From the NCBI RefSeq assembly GCF_030161435.1, contig NZ_BSSV01000009.1, positions 1-64,000 of the forward strand: a stretch of DNA of 64,000 bases, read 5' to 3'. The first letter of the stretch is position 1, and every line of letters begins with the position of its first letter. Below the pieces are notes generated by a model. That model ran no database searches. It saw nothing but the letters and a program-made list of their open reading frames with translations, and was not told the DNA's origin. Below are positions 25,470 through 40,876 of this stretch, one piece after another. This DNA is from Thalassotalea loyana (GTDB lineage: Bacteria > Pseudomonadota > Gammaproteobacteria > Enterobacterales > Alteromonadaceae). Position numbers and translations under genes: made by a program.

Positions 25470-26498
25470 ATGTCTGTTGCAAATACAAGTCAACTTCTAA
25501 TCAAGAATTTGTCACTTCTCGGCGCTAAGCACCCGCTATTTATCAACCTGCCTAGCGATCAATTCTTGGACGAGTACAAAACAACTTTCCCAGATGCTGA
25601 CATTCAGTGTTTTACAAGCCATTACGGCACTCATATCGCACATCAAACTCGCGGTTTAAGTAGCCAGTTTTCTCACGTCTATCGCGGTCAAAAGATCCAC
25701 GATATTGTAATCATACTTTTTCCAAAGAGTAAGGCAGAACTTGCCTATACGTTAGCCATGCTGAACGATGTCGTTGATGAGAACACCGTCATATATTTCG
25801 TCGGTGAAAAAAATTCAGGCGTTAAATCCGTTGAAAAACTCTCGAAAGGCTTTTTACAACATTGTCAAAAAGATGATGCGGCGAGACATTGCATGCTTTT
25901 TAGTGGTTGTTTTTTGAAGCAATCAACACCTTTTGATGAAAAAGAATGGTTCACACAATATTCAATTGACGTAAATGGAGAGTCAATCACAGTCTTTGCC
26001 TTACCGGGAGTTTTTAGTCAAGAAAAGCTCGACGTAGGAACGCGATTACTGCTAGAGCACTTACCCGATTACGATAATTGTTCTTTGTTAGACTTTGGTT
26101 GTGGCTCCGGCGTAATTGCAGCATTCATCACACAACGTTTTACCAACGTAAAACCAACACTTGCCGATGTTAGTGCATTAGCAATCGCTTCAGCCCAAAA
26201 AACCTTTTCAGAGAATGGGTTGAGTGGCAAATTTATTGCCACAGATAGTATGTCAAATATCACTGGAGTCTACGATAACGTAATCTCAAACCCCCCATTT
26301 CATCAGGGACTAAAAACCCATTACCAAGCTACCGAATCGTTTTTGGCTAAGATATCTAAACATATCAGTAACAAAGGCAGCCTAACTATTGTTGCAAATA
26401 GCTTTCTAAAATATCAACCCATTATGGAGCAACATTTTGGTGGCGTCTCCCAACTAACAAAGTCGAATGGATTCACGATTTATCAAGCAAAGCGTTAA
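25470..26498 (+). CDS. rsmC: 16S rRNA (guanine-1207-N2)-methyltransferase RsmC
   Basis: RsmC methylates N2 of G1207 in 16S rRNA within the 30S subunit. The 342-residue length and two-domain form match the family: an N-terminal catalytically dead Rossmann domain and a C-terminal active one. The active domain carries the SAM motif LLDFGCGSGVIAAF (near 205) and the target-base motif NPPFHQG starting at N274. It stands between a divergent DsbA-fold gene and a histidine kinase gene 65 nt downstream. Confidence 0.95.
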   Translation: MSVANTSQLLIKNLSLLGAKHPLFINLPSDQFLDEYKTTFPDADIQCFTSHYGTHIAHQTRGLSSQFSHVYRGQKIHDIVIILFPKSKAELAYTLAMLNDVVDENTVIYFVGEKNSGVKSVEKLSKGFLQHCQKDDAARHCMLFSGCFLKQSTPFDEKEWFTQYSIDVNGESITVFALPGVFSQEKLDVGTRLLLEHLPDYDNCSLLDFGCGSGVIAAFITQRFTNVKPTLADVSALAIASAQKTFSENGLSGKFIATDSMSNITGVYDNVISNPPFHQGLKTHYQATESFLAKISKHISNKGSLTIVANSFLKYQPIMEQHFGGVSQLTKSNGFTIYQAKR

Positions 26499-26563
26499 AA
26501 AAACATGATAAATATCAATCGATAGTATAAGTTTAATAGGTTAGACAAAAAATACAGTGGCAA

Positions 26564-28192
26564 ATGGCTAAAAATAACATCTCGATTTCAAGGCAAATAT
26601 TCTGGTCAACAACCGGTGCGGTGTTGATCTTCCTTATGTTTGCCTTATCTCTGGCTAGTTACTTGTATATCAATCATCAAAAACAACAAATTGCCAATTC
26701 ATTCGAGTCTGTCGCTAAAGTCATTGGCGAACGTAGCTTAGACTTCATAGCATCGAATAAAAGCGAGTTGCTAAACCAGGATTTAAAGCGACTCGATACG
26801 CTAGCAACCGTTGATCAAATATTTATTTTCAAAGTAGATAATATAACGAACAGTGAAACGATTTTCAGTCGCTTTAAAAAGCAACCTGACGCTCCAAGCT
26901 TTGCTATCAACTTTGAGGAGATAAAAGCATTATCAAAAACGAAGTTTGATGGGGCTATCATCGAATATGCACATCCCATTTATCTGCAAGATGAACTGGT
27001 TGGGTACGTATATTTACATGGCAACATTACCGATATTCGCACGTCAAATCGGAATATTATTATCCTTTTGTTAGTCTTTGTATTTGCGTCATTTATTTTG
27101 TCGTTCATTGTCGGCTACTTGTTACTTCAAAAAGTTAAAGGTCCATTCTCTTTGATCTCTGATTCTGTCATTGATGTCACACAAAAAAAGGACTTTACGT
27201 TAAGATGTGGCGCACAACCCTTCTCCGAAGCTCAAGTACTAACAAACAACATAAATTTGTTATATGAACGCACAGATAAGCTGATAAACAAACATCTCAA
27301 TAACGCTAAGCTACTCAAAGAGCAAAACCTAGAGCTGGAACACAAGGTGACAAGCCGTACTGACGCACTCAAAGAATCAAACAGCGAATTGCTGTCAACC
27401 TTAGAGCAGCTTCACCAATATCAAGAACAGCTTGTTGAGAATGAGAAGATGGCATCCCTTGGAGATCTCGTTGCAGGTGTTGCTCATGAAGTTAATACGC
27501 CTATTGGGCTTGGTGTCACAGCCTCTACCCTAATGATAGATAAACTCGAGGGGCTAAAAAATGAATTTCACAATAAAACATTGAAGCCAAGTCAACTCGA
27601 TAGGTACATTGAAGAGAGCGAAGAAAACCTACAAATCATTATTCGTAATTTAGATAGAGCTGCTAATTTAATCTCTAGCTTTAAGCAAGTTGCGGTTGAC
27701 CAAAGCATTGAAGATGAACGTGACTTCAATATGAAGCAATTAATTGATGACGTCTTCTTAACACTGACCCCAAAAATCAAAAATCATCAATACGACTTAA
27801 ACATAAGTTGTGACGACGAGTTAGTCATAAAAAGTAAGCCAAGCCCGATAACACAGGTTTTAATCAATCTAATCATCAACAGCTTTATTCATGGCTTTGA
27901 AAATGAAATCAATGATGCAGAAATATCGATAGCTGTGCGAGCTATAAATGACAGGCTTACAATCACATACAGTGATAATGGTTCAGGTATATCACTGGAA
28001 ATGCAAGATAAAATCTTCGAACCCTTTTCAACAACTAAACGAGGAGAAGGTGGTTCAGGCCTGGGCATGCATTTAGTGTACAATTTAGTCACCCAAGCCC
28101 TTAAGGGTACCATTCAACTCGACGCGACCAGAAACGACGGCGCAACATTTATTATTGACTTTCCTATCGAAATATTAACAAAAAGCGAATAA
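26564..28192 (+). CDS. Membrane sensor histidine kinase
   Basis: A 542-residue kinase with a first membrane helix (about 13-36), a periplasmic sensor of about 125 residues, a second helix (about 163-190), a HAMP-like linker, a long coiled coil (about 240-295) and the kinase core. The phosphorylated histidine is H308 in GVAHEVNTPIG. ATP-binding boxes are present: INLIINSFIHGFE (N), YSDNGSGI (G1) and SGLGMHLVYNLV (G2). It lies just upstream of arcA but is separated by 176 bp, and lacks the receiver and PAS domains of ArcB or ArcS, so I do not call it the Arc sensor. Its partner regulator is not evident. Confidence 0.9.
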   Translation: MAKNNISISRQIFWSTTGAVLIFLMFALSLASYLYINHQKQQIANSFESVAKVIGERSLDFIASNKSELLNQDLKRLDTLATVDQIFIFKVDNITNSETIFSRFKKQPDAPSFAINFEEIKALSKTKFDGAIIEYAHPIYLQDELVGYVYLHGNITDIRTSNRNIIILLLVFVFASFILSFIVGYLLLQKVKGPFSLISDSVIDVTQKKDFTLRCGAQPFSEAQVLTNNINLLYERTDKLINKHLNNAKLLKEQNLELEHKVTSRTDALKESNSELLSTLEQLHQYQEQLVENEKMASLGDLVAGVAHEVNTPIGLGVTASTLMIDKLEGLKNEFHNKTLKPSQLDRYIEESEENLQIIIRNLDRAANLISSFKQVAVDQSIEDERDFNMKQLIDDVFLTLTPKIKNHQYDLNISCDDELVIKSKPSPITQVLINLIINSFIHGFENEINDAEISIAVRAINDRLTITYSDNGSGISLEMQDKIFEPFSTTKRGEGGSGLGMHLVYNLVTQALKGTIQLDATRNDGATFIIDFPIEILTKSE

Positions 28193-28368
28193 AATAGCGC
28201 CCATTCGTTAATAACACGCTAAAAGCTGTGGTTAAATTTTTCTTATTATTTACAATTGAATGCATAAGATTACATAAGCAAACATAATAAAAAATTTACA
28301 TAGTTTATAATTTAGTCAAATTTAAGATAGTCTCGCTATCAAACCTGTAAGTAAAGGGAAAAAATGAT

Positions 28369-29073
28369 ATGCAAAACAACCACATACTAATCGTTGAAGA
28401 TGAAGATGTAACACGATTCAACTTACGTAATCTTTTTGAAGCCGAAGGATACAATGTATCAGAAGCCATTGATGGCGAAACCATGGAACAAGAACTTAAA
28501 GCGAACCCAGTAAGTTTAGTTATCATGGATATTAACCTTCCAGGAAAGAACGGTTTGTTACTTGCACGTGAATTGACTAAAAACCCAGATTTAGGCTTAA
28601 TCTTTTTAACGGGCCGTGACTCAGATATTGACAAAATTTTAGGCTTGGAAATTGGTGCGGATGATTACCTTACTAAACCATTTAACCCTCGCGAGTTAAC
28701 AATTCGCGCTCGTAATATCCTAAGTCGCATCACACAAACGAAGAAAGAGCCTGACAATGCAATAATAGCGTTTAATGGCTGGCATTTAGATGGCAACTCT
28801 CGCAAAATGACCTCACCACAAGGTGAAGTTATTGCTGTACCTCGTGGTGAATACAGAGCATTACGCTTGCTGATTGCAAATGCAGGACAGATAGTTACGC
28901 GTGCGCAACTAATCAAAGAAATGACGGGTAGAGAATTACGTTCTAACGACCGTACCGTTGATGTGACGATTCGCCGATTACGTAAGCATTTTGAAGCAGA
29001 TACAGAGTCACCGGAATTGATCAACACAATCCACGGTGAAGGATATCGTTTTGTCGGTGTGGTAGACGCCTAA
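28369..29073 (+). CDS. arcA: Redox response regulator ArcA
   Basis: ArcA is the OmpR-type regulator that adjusts respiratory and central metabolism to oxygen supply. The 234-residue product aligns with E. coli ArcA throughout: HILIVEDE at the start, phosphorylated D54 in [30 protein letters not shown], and a winged-helix domain with [30 protein letters not shown] precedes the ATG. The 176-bp upstream gap holds its promoter; a sequence GTTAATAACACGCTA (from about 28207) resembles the ArcA box in 11 of 15 positions, so self-control is possible but weakly supported. A stand-alone Hpt gene converges on it. Confidence 0.96.
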   Translation: MQNNHILIVEDEDVTRFNLRNLFEAEGYNVSEAIDGETMEQELKANPVSLVIMDINLPGKNGLLLARELTKNPDLGLIFLTGRDSDIDKILGLEIGADDYLTKPFNPRELTIRARNILSRITQTKKEPDNAIIAFNGWHLDGNSRKMTSPQGEVIAVPRGEYRALRLLIANAGQIVTRAQLIKEMTGRELRSNDRTVDVTIRRLRKHFEADTESPELINTIHGEGYRFVGVVDA

Positions 29074-29109
29074 CCACCTGCTCCCATCTTAAAAGACTGG
29101 CTCTTCGCG

Positions 29110-29457
29110 TTATTGCTTGTTGAGCCAGCTTTTGAATTCTGCGACTGATTGCTCATTCAAGGCAATCATTTCTTTTACAAAGCCCAGCTTTTCATCCGTT
29201 GACGCTTTCGAGTGCTCAGTGTCTACCATGTATGCATGCATACGCAATAGACCCACGCTACTTGCAGCGCCCTTAAACTTATGACAACGCTCATGCCAAT
29301 CTTGTTGAGAACCGTCCGGTAATGTTGCAGAAATATCATTTATATAAATCACTGACTGTTCTTTATATAAATCAAACATTTGCTGAACAATATTTTTACC
29401 TAAGCTTTCAACATAACCACCTAGTAAGGCTTCATCAATAAAAGGTTTGTCTGACAC
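29110..29457 (-). CDS. hptA: Stand-alone Hpt phosphotransfer protein, HptA-like
   Basis: A 115-residue four-helix histidine phosphotransfer protein. The phosphorylated histidine is H59 in CHKFKGAASSVGL, the HxxKG signature. In Shewanella the Arc system uses a separate HptA protein to carry phosphate from the sensor ArcS to ArcA, in place of the Hpt domain built into E. coli ArcB. The position here, 37 bp from arcA and convergent with it, suggests the same role. The start is GTG with AAGAG upstream. The symbol is by analogy; a different kinase partner is possible. Confidence 0.82.
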   Translation of the reverse strand: MSDKPFIDEALLGGYVESLGKNIVQQMFDLYKEQSVIYINDISATLPDGSQQDWHERCHKFKGAASSVGLLRMHAYMVDTEHSKASTDEKLGFVKEMIALNEQSVAEFKSWLNKQ

Positions 29458-29640
29458 AATTAATACTCTTAATTACTAATCACTATTGTTAACTTCGCTC
29501 ATTATGCCATAAATAGATTAAATAACACCTTATGATGTGAAGATATATTCACATCAGTTTTTGAACTTTGTGTTCATTATGGCTTTAGATAACCTTATAT
29601 AGTGATAAAATATATTCAAAATAATTTTCTATCGATACCA

Positions 29641-30405
29641 ATGCGATTCTTTTGCAACATTGCTTACGCCATACTGCTTTCTCTTTCAGCTTTTAGCTTT
29701 GCTAAAGATGAGGTTAGTGTACCTGTTGTGTACAGCGTACCTTCATTTGCCCCCTTTGTTACAACAACTCAATTCCCATGTCCAGGCGCTGCAAGCAGTA
29801 TCTTGAAAAATATGCTGACGTCTTTGAATATTCAAAGTGAACTAGAAGTGTTACCGTATGCTCGTATCCTACATGCACTATCTAACAACAATCTTGATGT
29901 TGCGTTGATTTTTAAGAATATCGCAATCGAAGAGTCAGTCTCATACTTAGGCCCAGTCTCAATGTCCAAGGTAATTGTGATTTCTGATCCGGACAAGCCA
30001 GTAAATGACTATGAAGACCTCGCAAAGCTTGATGCTATTGCTGTTATCAAAAACGCACAGTTTGAAAGTAGATTTGACCAAGACAATTCCATTAATAAAC
30101 TTGCTGTACGAAGCTATGAGCATGGTTTACAAATGTTTGAGAAAGGTCGCGTTGATGCAATTATAGGCTCTGATATCGGTTTAACTCACGCCATTTCGCA
30201 ACGCAACTTACATGATAATTACATAAAACGTGCTTTTCACCTCGGCGACAAAGCTTGGTACCTTCATATTGCTAAAGGATCGAAGCTTCTTAACCACAAC
30301 GAATCTATCTTAAAATGGCTAGACCAAAACGCTCACCCAAATCTAATGTTAGAACAATATCTAAAGCACAATAAAAGTTGCCGTTCAGCTAACGTTCCAC
30401 AATAA
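29641..30405 (+). CDS. Periplasmic solute-binding-like protein (SBP family 3 type)
   Basis: About 254 residues, with a signal peptide MRFFCNIAYAILLSLSAFSFA and a mature domain of the amino-acid-binding-protein fold (PVVYSVPSFAPFV, LPYARILHALSNNNLDVALIF, then MFEKGRVDAIIGSDIGL). I use the ATG at 29641 because it gives a clean signal; a GTG at 29602 is an alternative and neither has a clear ribosome site. Many marine gammaproteobacteria carry many such orphan proteins with no permease gene beside them, as here. They may be sensors or have lost transport function; the ligand is unknown. Confidence 0.78.
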   Translation: MRFFCNIAYAILLSLSAFSFAKDEVSVPVVYSVPSFAPFVTTTQFPCPGAASSILKNMLTSLNIQSELEVLPYARILHALSNNNLDVALIFKNIAIEESVSYLGPVSMSKVIVISDPDKPVNDYEDLAKLDAIAVIKNAQFESRFDQDNSINKLAVRSYEHGLQMFEKGRVDAIIGSDIGLTHAISQRNLHDNYIKRAFHLGDKAWYLHIAKGSKLLNHNESILKWLDQNAHPNLMLEQYLKHNKSCRSANVPQ

Positions 30406-30619
30406 GTCCGTTCTATGGTTTGGTGCCCTGCTATTATTGCATTTAGACCATTTTTCATTCAGAATAGCCGACCTTTTTAGTCAAGTTTAGTTTTTGTCGA
30501 CGATTTCGCCATGAAATAGTTGAAATAGTACTAAAGAAATCGATCATTTTCGGGTAAAATATGCGCCCTTAAATGAACACAGTGAATATTTCGCACTTGT
30601 ATTTTTTATTGGAGAAGTA

Positions 30620-31543
30620 ATGCCAACATCAATGCCTGATATTGCTAATCAATCTAAAGCTCAAACAGAGGGTACTCTAGATTGGGTAGGTATGAGCAAT
30701 ATTGAAATGCCGATTATGATCGCATCTAAAGGTGAAACGCAACGTATGTGTTCAGCACACGTTGACGCATTTGTGAATCTAAAAGATCCGAAAGCAAAAG
30801 GCATTCACATGTCGCGCTTATATTTACTTCTTGATCAGCTATCAAGTGAGAACGTTTTAAATTACCAAACGCTTGTCACCTTATTAGACGGCTTTATATC
30901 AAGCCATCAAGACCTCAGTGATAATGCTAAAGTACAATTTGCCTTTGATTATCATTTGCGCAGAAAGTCTTTAATGAGCGGAAAGCTCGGTTGGAAAGCT
31001 TACCCAACAACAATTACCGGTCGCTTAAATCAAGGTAAATTGGATATTGAGTTAGCAATTGACGTTCGCTACTCATCAACTTGTCCATGCTCGGCTGCTT
31101 TGGCACGCCAATTAATACAGCAAGCTTTCAAAGAGAAATTCTCAGAAGATAGCATCAACCTTGAGAACGTTCACGAGTGGTTAGGCACAACTGAAGGTAT
31201 TGTTGCTACGCCTCATAGCCAACGTTCAGTAGCTGAAGTAAAGGTGAAACTAAACGCATCAGTGAGTGAATTTCCAATCACTGATTTAGTCGATTTAATT
31301 GAAGATGCATTACAAACACCAGTACAAGCTGCTGTTAAGCGTGAAGATGAGCAAGAGTTTGCTCGTTTAAATGGCCAAAACCTAATGTTTTGTGAAGACG
31401 CAGCTCGCCGTTTACAACACGCAATGTTACAAGCGACTGAGTTTGATGACTTTTGGCTGAAAATAAATCATTTAGAGTCATTACATGCGCATGACGCTGT
31501 AAGTGTTACCACAAAAGGTATTGAAGGCGGCTATCAACCGTAA
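30620..31543 (+). CDS. folE2: GTP cyclohydrolase I type B (FolE2)
   Basis: FolE2 converts GTP to 7,8-dihydroneopterin triphosphate, the first step of folate synthesis, and can use metals other than zinc, unlike FolE. The 307-residue protein shows the family pattern, including the N-terminal [11 protein letters not shown], the active-site cysteine region [12 protein letters not shown] (C155, C157) and the C-terminal [16 protein letters not shown] lies before the ATG. In some bacteria folE2 is derepressed by Zur under zinc limitation; I see no Zur-like palindrome in the 214 bp upstream, so here it may be the main enzyme. Confidence 0.95.
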   Translation: MPTSMPDIANQSKAQTEGTLDWVGMSNIEMPIMIASKGETQRMCSAHVDAFVNLKDPKAKGIHMSRLYLLLDQLSSENVLNYQTLVTLLDGFISSHQDLSDNAKVQFAFDYHLRRKSLMSGKLGWKAYPTTITGRLNQGKLDIELAIDVRYSSTCPCSAALARQLIQQAFKEKFSEDSINLENVHEWLGTTEGIVATPHSQRSVAEVKVKLNASVSEFPITDLVDLIEDALQTPVQAAVKREDEQEFARLNGQNLMFCEDAARRLQHAMLQATEFDDFWLKINHLESLHAHDAVSVTTKGIEGGYQP

Positions 31544-31562
31544 GTTTTCAAATCAAATTTAG

Positions 31563-31599
31563 AAAGGCCCATTTTGAATTCCAAAATGGGCCTTTTTTT
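31563..31599 (+). terminator. Terminator after folE2
   Basis: AAAGGCCCATTTTG, five-base loop, CAAAATGGGCCTTT, then T-run. A perfect 14-bp stem and a very strong intrinsic terminator. Confidence 0.95.
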
Positions 31600-31904
31600 A
31601 TATCCGTTACTTAATTCATCCACATAAACGGAGAAAAATAGTGATGATAATGGCGCTACCAACCCAAGGTAAACAAGCTGAATAGCACACCCGCCCTACA
31701 GCATAAATATACAAAATATCGATAATAAATAGATTTAATCCCTTTGACCTTCAAATGAAAATTAATTACACCAAGACAACTCACAAGGTTAAAAATACAC
31801 CATTAACACACTAAAAACCCAACAATATTGCATTTTGTTTATAAACCAGTCCATTTTACTCTAATAAACCTGTAATAAAACTACGAGCAAATACTCTATT
31901 TTTA

Positions 31905-31933
31905 TTGACGAATGATGAATAACTAGTTAATGT
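31905..31933 (+). promoter_or_regulatory. gltB promoter
   Basis: TTGACG (31905-31910), 17-nt spacer, TAATGT (31928-31933). Transcription would begin near 31940, giving a leader of about 100 nt. Confidence 0.72.
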
Positions 31934-31954
31934 TAAAAGTTCCTCTAGCGTAAA

Positions 31955-32011
31955 AAGTAGGGTAAATATGCATAATTATCATAAAAATATTCTTCAACAT
32001 GCATCCTACTT
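31955..32011 (+). promoter_or_regulatory. gltB leader hairpin
   Basis: AAGTAGG (31955-31961) pairs with CCTACTT (32005-32011) and ATGCAT (31968-31973) with ATGCAT (31999-32004), leaving a six-base bulge on one side. It lies 20-25 nt before the gltB ribosome site. No T-run follows, so it is not a terminator. Confidence 0.6.
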
Positions 32012-32040
32012 AGCTATGGCGACTTTTTAGGAGAGAAGAG

Positions 32041-37958
<5,918 letters not shown>

Positions 37959-37984
37959 AGCAAATTACCACGTTTAATCATTAG

Positions 37985-38020
37985 AAAACGCCACTGAGTT
38001 TACCTCAGTGGCGTTTTTTT
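37985..38020 (+). terminator. Terminator after gltD
   Basis: AAAACGCCACTGAG, TTTAC loop, CTCAGTGGCGTTTT, then T-run: a perfect 14-bp stem. Confidence 0.95.
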
Positions 38021-38101
38021 ATACCAAGAAACAACTAAAGCTGATATACTTAACTAAGCTACAGCCCTTTATTAATCGCACATCAAGCAGTTGTTTGGAT
38101 T

Positions 38102-39877
38102 ATGAAAAACCGTCAGTTTTCCCGTATTTACTTTCTTTATTTAGCTATTTTCTTTGTAGTAATAAGCGGGATCAGTGTATTAACGGTTTCTCATCTAGAA
38201 AACAAATTTAAAACCTACATCAAAGATTCACTTGAGACTGTGCTCTTTACAGTAGAAAAAGCAACACAAGTTTACATCGAAGGTCGAAAGAACTACATCA
38301 AAGCTATAGCAAGATCAGATAACGTTATTAATAACAGTATAAAACTCACGCAATCCAGGCTTTTAAATGATGATATAGCGAAAAAGCAAGCGCTCATTGA
38401 GTTGCGACATTACATGCGCCCTATATTGCAAAACAACCAAGATCTTGGCTTCTTTATTATTGCTACAGACAGAGTCAACCTCGCGTCAATACGCGATGCC
38501 AATATTGGAACAACGAACTTAATTGAACACCACTACCCCGAGCATTTAGCGTCAGCATTCAAGGGAGCAACCGTGCTAACGCCTCCACTATTATCTGACA
38601 TCAAACTGAAAAACCAATACGGTGTTTTGGTAGATAACTCGGTGACTATGTTTATTATCACCCCAATTATTGAGCCGAATGGAAATATCAATAATGTCAT
38701 AGCCATACGCCTCAATCCTCGTGTGCACCTGTCCAAGCTTGCGTCACTTGGAAGAATCGGCGATACAGGAGAGACATACGCATTCGATAAAGACGCGCGA
38801 ATGATCACAGAAAGTCGATTTACAAGCCAACTACAGCTAACGCATTTGCAACCGCTTTACGGCAGTGATGGTATCAAGATCACAGATCCCGGGGTTAATC
38901 TGTTAGAGAATCCTCCTATTTATCCGAGTGACCACGAAAAGCCACTGACTCAAATGGCGCAACAAGCGACTCAAGGCATCAATGGATTTAATTTAAATGG
39001 GTACAGAGACTACAGAGGCGTTACCGTTTTGGGAACTTGGCTATGGATGCCTAAATTAGGGATTGGTTTTACTACGGAAATTGACGCAGCTGAAGCATTG
39101 TTGCCTTTTCAACATACAGTAAAAGTATTTGTTGTGGTAATGGTCATAACATTCAGCTTATGCCTCATAATGCTAACAGTCATCTGGCGAATGAGGCGCA
39201 GATGGCAATTGCAGACGCTCAGATTAAATAAAGCGCTTGAGAAAAAAGTTAAAATCAGAACAAATTATTTAGAAAAAGCCAAAGCAGATTTGAAGAAAGC
39301 AATGGCTGACCTGAAAGAGACGGCTGCTACAGACGCACTGACAGGGCTCTCTAATAGGCGTCATTTTGATACCGTGTTTGAAAAAGAATGGAAACGAAAC
39401 CTTAGAGACAAGAAATCATTATCCATTTTGCTATTTGATGTCGATCACTTTAAATCGTATAACGACAACTACGGCCACCTTGCTGGCGATAATTGTTTAA
39501 TTGAACTCGCAGAATTCTTAAAGTCTGCCGATATTGCTCGAAGACCAGGAGATGTCATTGCTCGATATGGCGGCGAGGAATTTATTGTTCTGTTAAGTGA
39601 TGTCAGCGTTGAACATGCAAAAGCAGTTGCAGAGCGCATTTGCCAAGGCATTAATCAACTCAATATTCCACACAATCATCGTGATGACAGATTAAGCCAT
39701 GTAACCGTAAGTGTCGGTATTTCTTATTGCGACGCTTTATACCGCATATACCCCAATATGCTTATAGACCATGCAGATAAAGCACTATACCAAGCAAAGC
39801 GCGCCGGTAGAAATCAAATAACCTTGTACCAAGACAGCTATCACTCAAAGGCTAATAGCCCAGATATCCACAACTAG
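38102..39877 (+). CDS. Membrane diguanylate cyclase with periplasmic Cache-like sensor
   Basis: A 591-residue protein with an N-terminal helix (about 10-30), a periplasmic domain of roughly 310 residues, a second helix (about 343-369), a coiled coil, and a GGDEF domain. The active motif is GGEEF (490-494), functional in many cyclases, with RPGD five residues upstream as a product-inhibition site. The periplasmic part (LGFFIIATDRVNLASIRDANIG, IIEPNGNINNVIAIRLNP, RIGDTGETYAFDKDARMI) has the look of a double Cache domain, which binds small molecules such as amino or organic acids. It is monocistronic. The ligand is unknown. Confidence 0.92.
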   Translation: MKNRQFSRIYFLYLAIFFVVISGISVLTVSHLENKFKTYIKDSLETVLFTVEKATQVYIEGRKNYIKAIARSDNVINNSIKLTQSRLLNDDIAKKQALIELRHYMRPILQNNQDLGFFIIATDRVNLASIRDANIGTTNLIEHHYPEHLASAFKGATVLTPPLLSDIKLKNQYGVLVDNSVTMFIITPIIEPNGNINNVIAIRLNPRVHLSKLASLGRIGDTGETYAFDKDARMITESRFTSQLQLTHLQPLYGSDGIKITDPGVNLLENPPIYPSDHEKPLTQMAQQATQGINGFNLNGYRDYRGVTVLGTWLWMPKLGIGFTTEIDAAEALLPFQHTVKVFVVVMVITFSLCLIMLTVIWRMRRRWQLQTLRLNKALEKKVKIRTNYLEKAKADLKKAMADLKETAATDALTGLSNRRHFDTVFEKEWKRNLRDKKSLSILLFDVDHFKSYNDNYGHLAGDNCLIELAEFLKSADIARRPGDVIARYGGEEFIVLLSDVSVEHAKAVAERICQGINQLNIPHNHRDDRLSHVTVSVGISYCDALYRIYPNMLIDHADKALYQAKRAGRNQITLYQDSYHSKANSPDIHN

Positions 39878-40110
39878 CTTTCTGGGGTTTTCTGAGTCCG
39901 AGAGGCTCGGCTATCTAACGTTACTTAAGCACTGTTCGGCCGGGTCTAGTTTGTGGATGTCAAAAATTAAATCACTCAATAGATTGCACCGTCTTCGTTA
40001 CATTCAAAAGAGAAAAGTAGATACCACTGTTTCGCGTTTTTTTATTTTGTGACCTTGTTTCGCCTCACGCTATTAGGCAAACTATTACCATTAAAGTCTT
40101 AATTGAGAAT

Positions 40111-40743
40111 ATGATGACAAACTTAGAAACCGCTAAAGTTCAAATTAGCCAAATGTTAAAAATGCAAGATGCTATGAACTCTCGTGTGAGTGAAACATGG
40201 CGTGCCAACAACTATGAATGGTACCGTGCAATTTGGGTAGAATGTGCCGAAATGCTAGACCATCATGGCTGGAAATGGTGGAAGCACCAAGAAATCGATG
40301 TCGCACAAGTGCAACTTGAGCTTGTTGATATTTTTCACTTTGGATTAAGCCTTCGCCTCATGGCTGAGAGTGATGTAGAAAAAGTGACACAGCAGCTAAC
40401 AGCTGATTTAGCATTAAGTAGCAATGAAACAGATTTTAAGATTGCGTTAGAGTCTTTAGCGGCAGATGCAGTGTCAAATAAGGCATTTAACGGTCTAGCA
40501 TTTGCAGATTGCATGCGCTTGATGGATATGGATTTAACTGAACTTTTCCGCCAATACGTAGGTAAAAACACCTTAAATTTCTTTCGCCAAGATCACGGCT
40601 ATAAAGAAGGCACGTATATTAAGGTATGGAATGGCAAAGAAGACAATGAAGTGTTAGCTGACGTGGTTAATACTTTAGATGTTACCCATCCTGACTTTCA
40701 AACTCAGGTGTATGATGCATTAAAATCAAACTACCCGAGCTAA
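40111..40743 (+). CDS. All-alpha (type 2) dUTP diphosphatase
   Basis: A 210-residue dimeric-type dUTPase, which hydrolyses dUTP to dUMP and pyrophosphate to keep uracil out of DNA. It belongs to the all-alpha NTP pyrophosphatase group: magnesium-binding acids are in WVECAEMLDHHGWKWW and ELVDIFHFG (the ExxE...ExxD arrangement, about residues 48-75). RQDHGYKEGTYIKVWNGKEDN near the C terminus is also typical. It differs from the trimeric Dut of E. coli. Two adjacent ATG codons could start it; GAG just upstream suits the second. Confidence 0.88.
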   Translation: MMTNLETAKVQISQMLKMQDAMNSRVSETWRANNYEWYRAIWVECAEMLDHHGWKWWKHQEIDVAQVQLELVDIFHFGLSLRLMAESDVEKVTQQLTADLALSSNETDFKIALESLAADAVSNKAFNGLAFADCMRLMDMDLTELFRQYVGKNTLNFFRQDHGYKEGTYIKVWNGKEDNEVLADVVNTLDVTHPDFQTQVYDALKSNYPS

Positions 40744-40750
40744 TACATCG

Positions 40751-40782
40751 TTGAGCGAATAGCTTTCAAACTATTCGCTCAA
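40751..40782 (+). terminator. Strong hairpin after the dUTPase gene
   Basis: TTGAGCGAATAG, eight-base loop, CTATTCGCTCAA, a perfect 12-bp stem 7 nt after the stop. No clean T-run follows (CTATCCCTTTCTA), so it may be a weak terminator or an mRNA-stabilising 3' hairpin. Confidence 0.6.
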
Positions 40783-40801
40783 ACTATCCCTTTCTAGTTA
40801 T

Positions 40802-40815
40802 GGTACTAAGGTACT
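40802..40815. promoter_or_regulatory. Shared-palindrome box upstream of bdhA
   Basis: GGTACTAAGGTACT, an imperfect dyad 61 nt before bdhA. Related sequences lie before three other genes of the PHB locus (44135, 45185 and 51838). Candidate -10 sequences begin 22-24 nt downstream. Confidence 0.5.
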
Positions 40816-40876
40816 AAATCAATTCATTTAACATTCTCATACACTCAACATTGATTTAATTTAATGAGAATGTCCA

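Larger units (their letters stand above)
31600..32040 (+). other. gltB upstream region
   Basis: A 441-nt region without a gene. Its 5' half shows nothing I can identify. The 3' part carries a good promoter (31905-31933) and a long leader hairpin (31955-32011) ahead of the ribosome site AGGAGAGAAG. Confidence 0.6.

Noticed and set aside
26564-28192. Histidine kinase considered as the Arc sensor because it precedes arcA
   Set aside because: It lacks PAS and receiver domains and is separated from arcA by 176 bp with a separate start region; gene order alone is not enough.
30406-30619. Zur box before folE2
   Set aside because: folE2 is often Zur-controlled, but I found no GTTATA-N-TATAAC-like dyad in this spacer.
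39878-40110. Spacer between the Cache-GGEEF gene and dUTPase gene considered for a riboswitch
   Set aside because: It has a small CCGAG/CTCGG hairpin near 39897-39910, but none of the conserved segments of c-di-GMP or other riboswitches.
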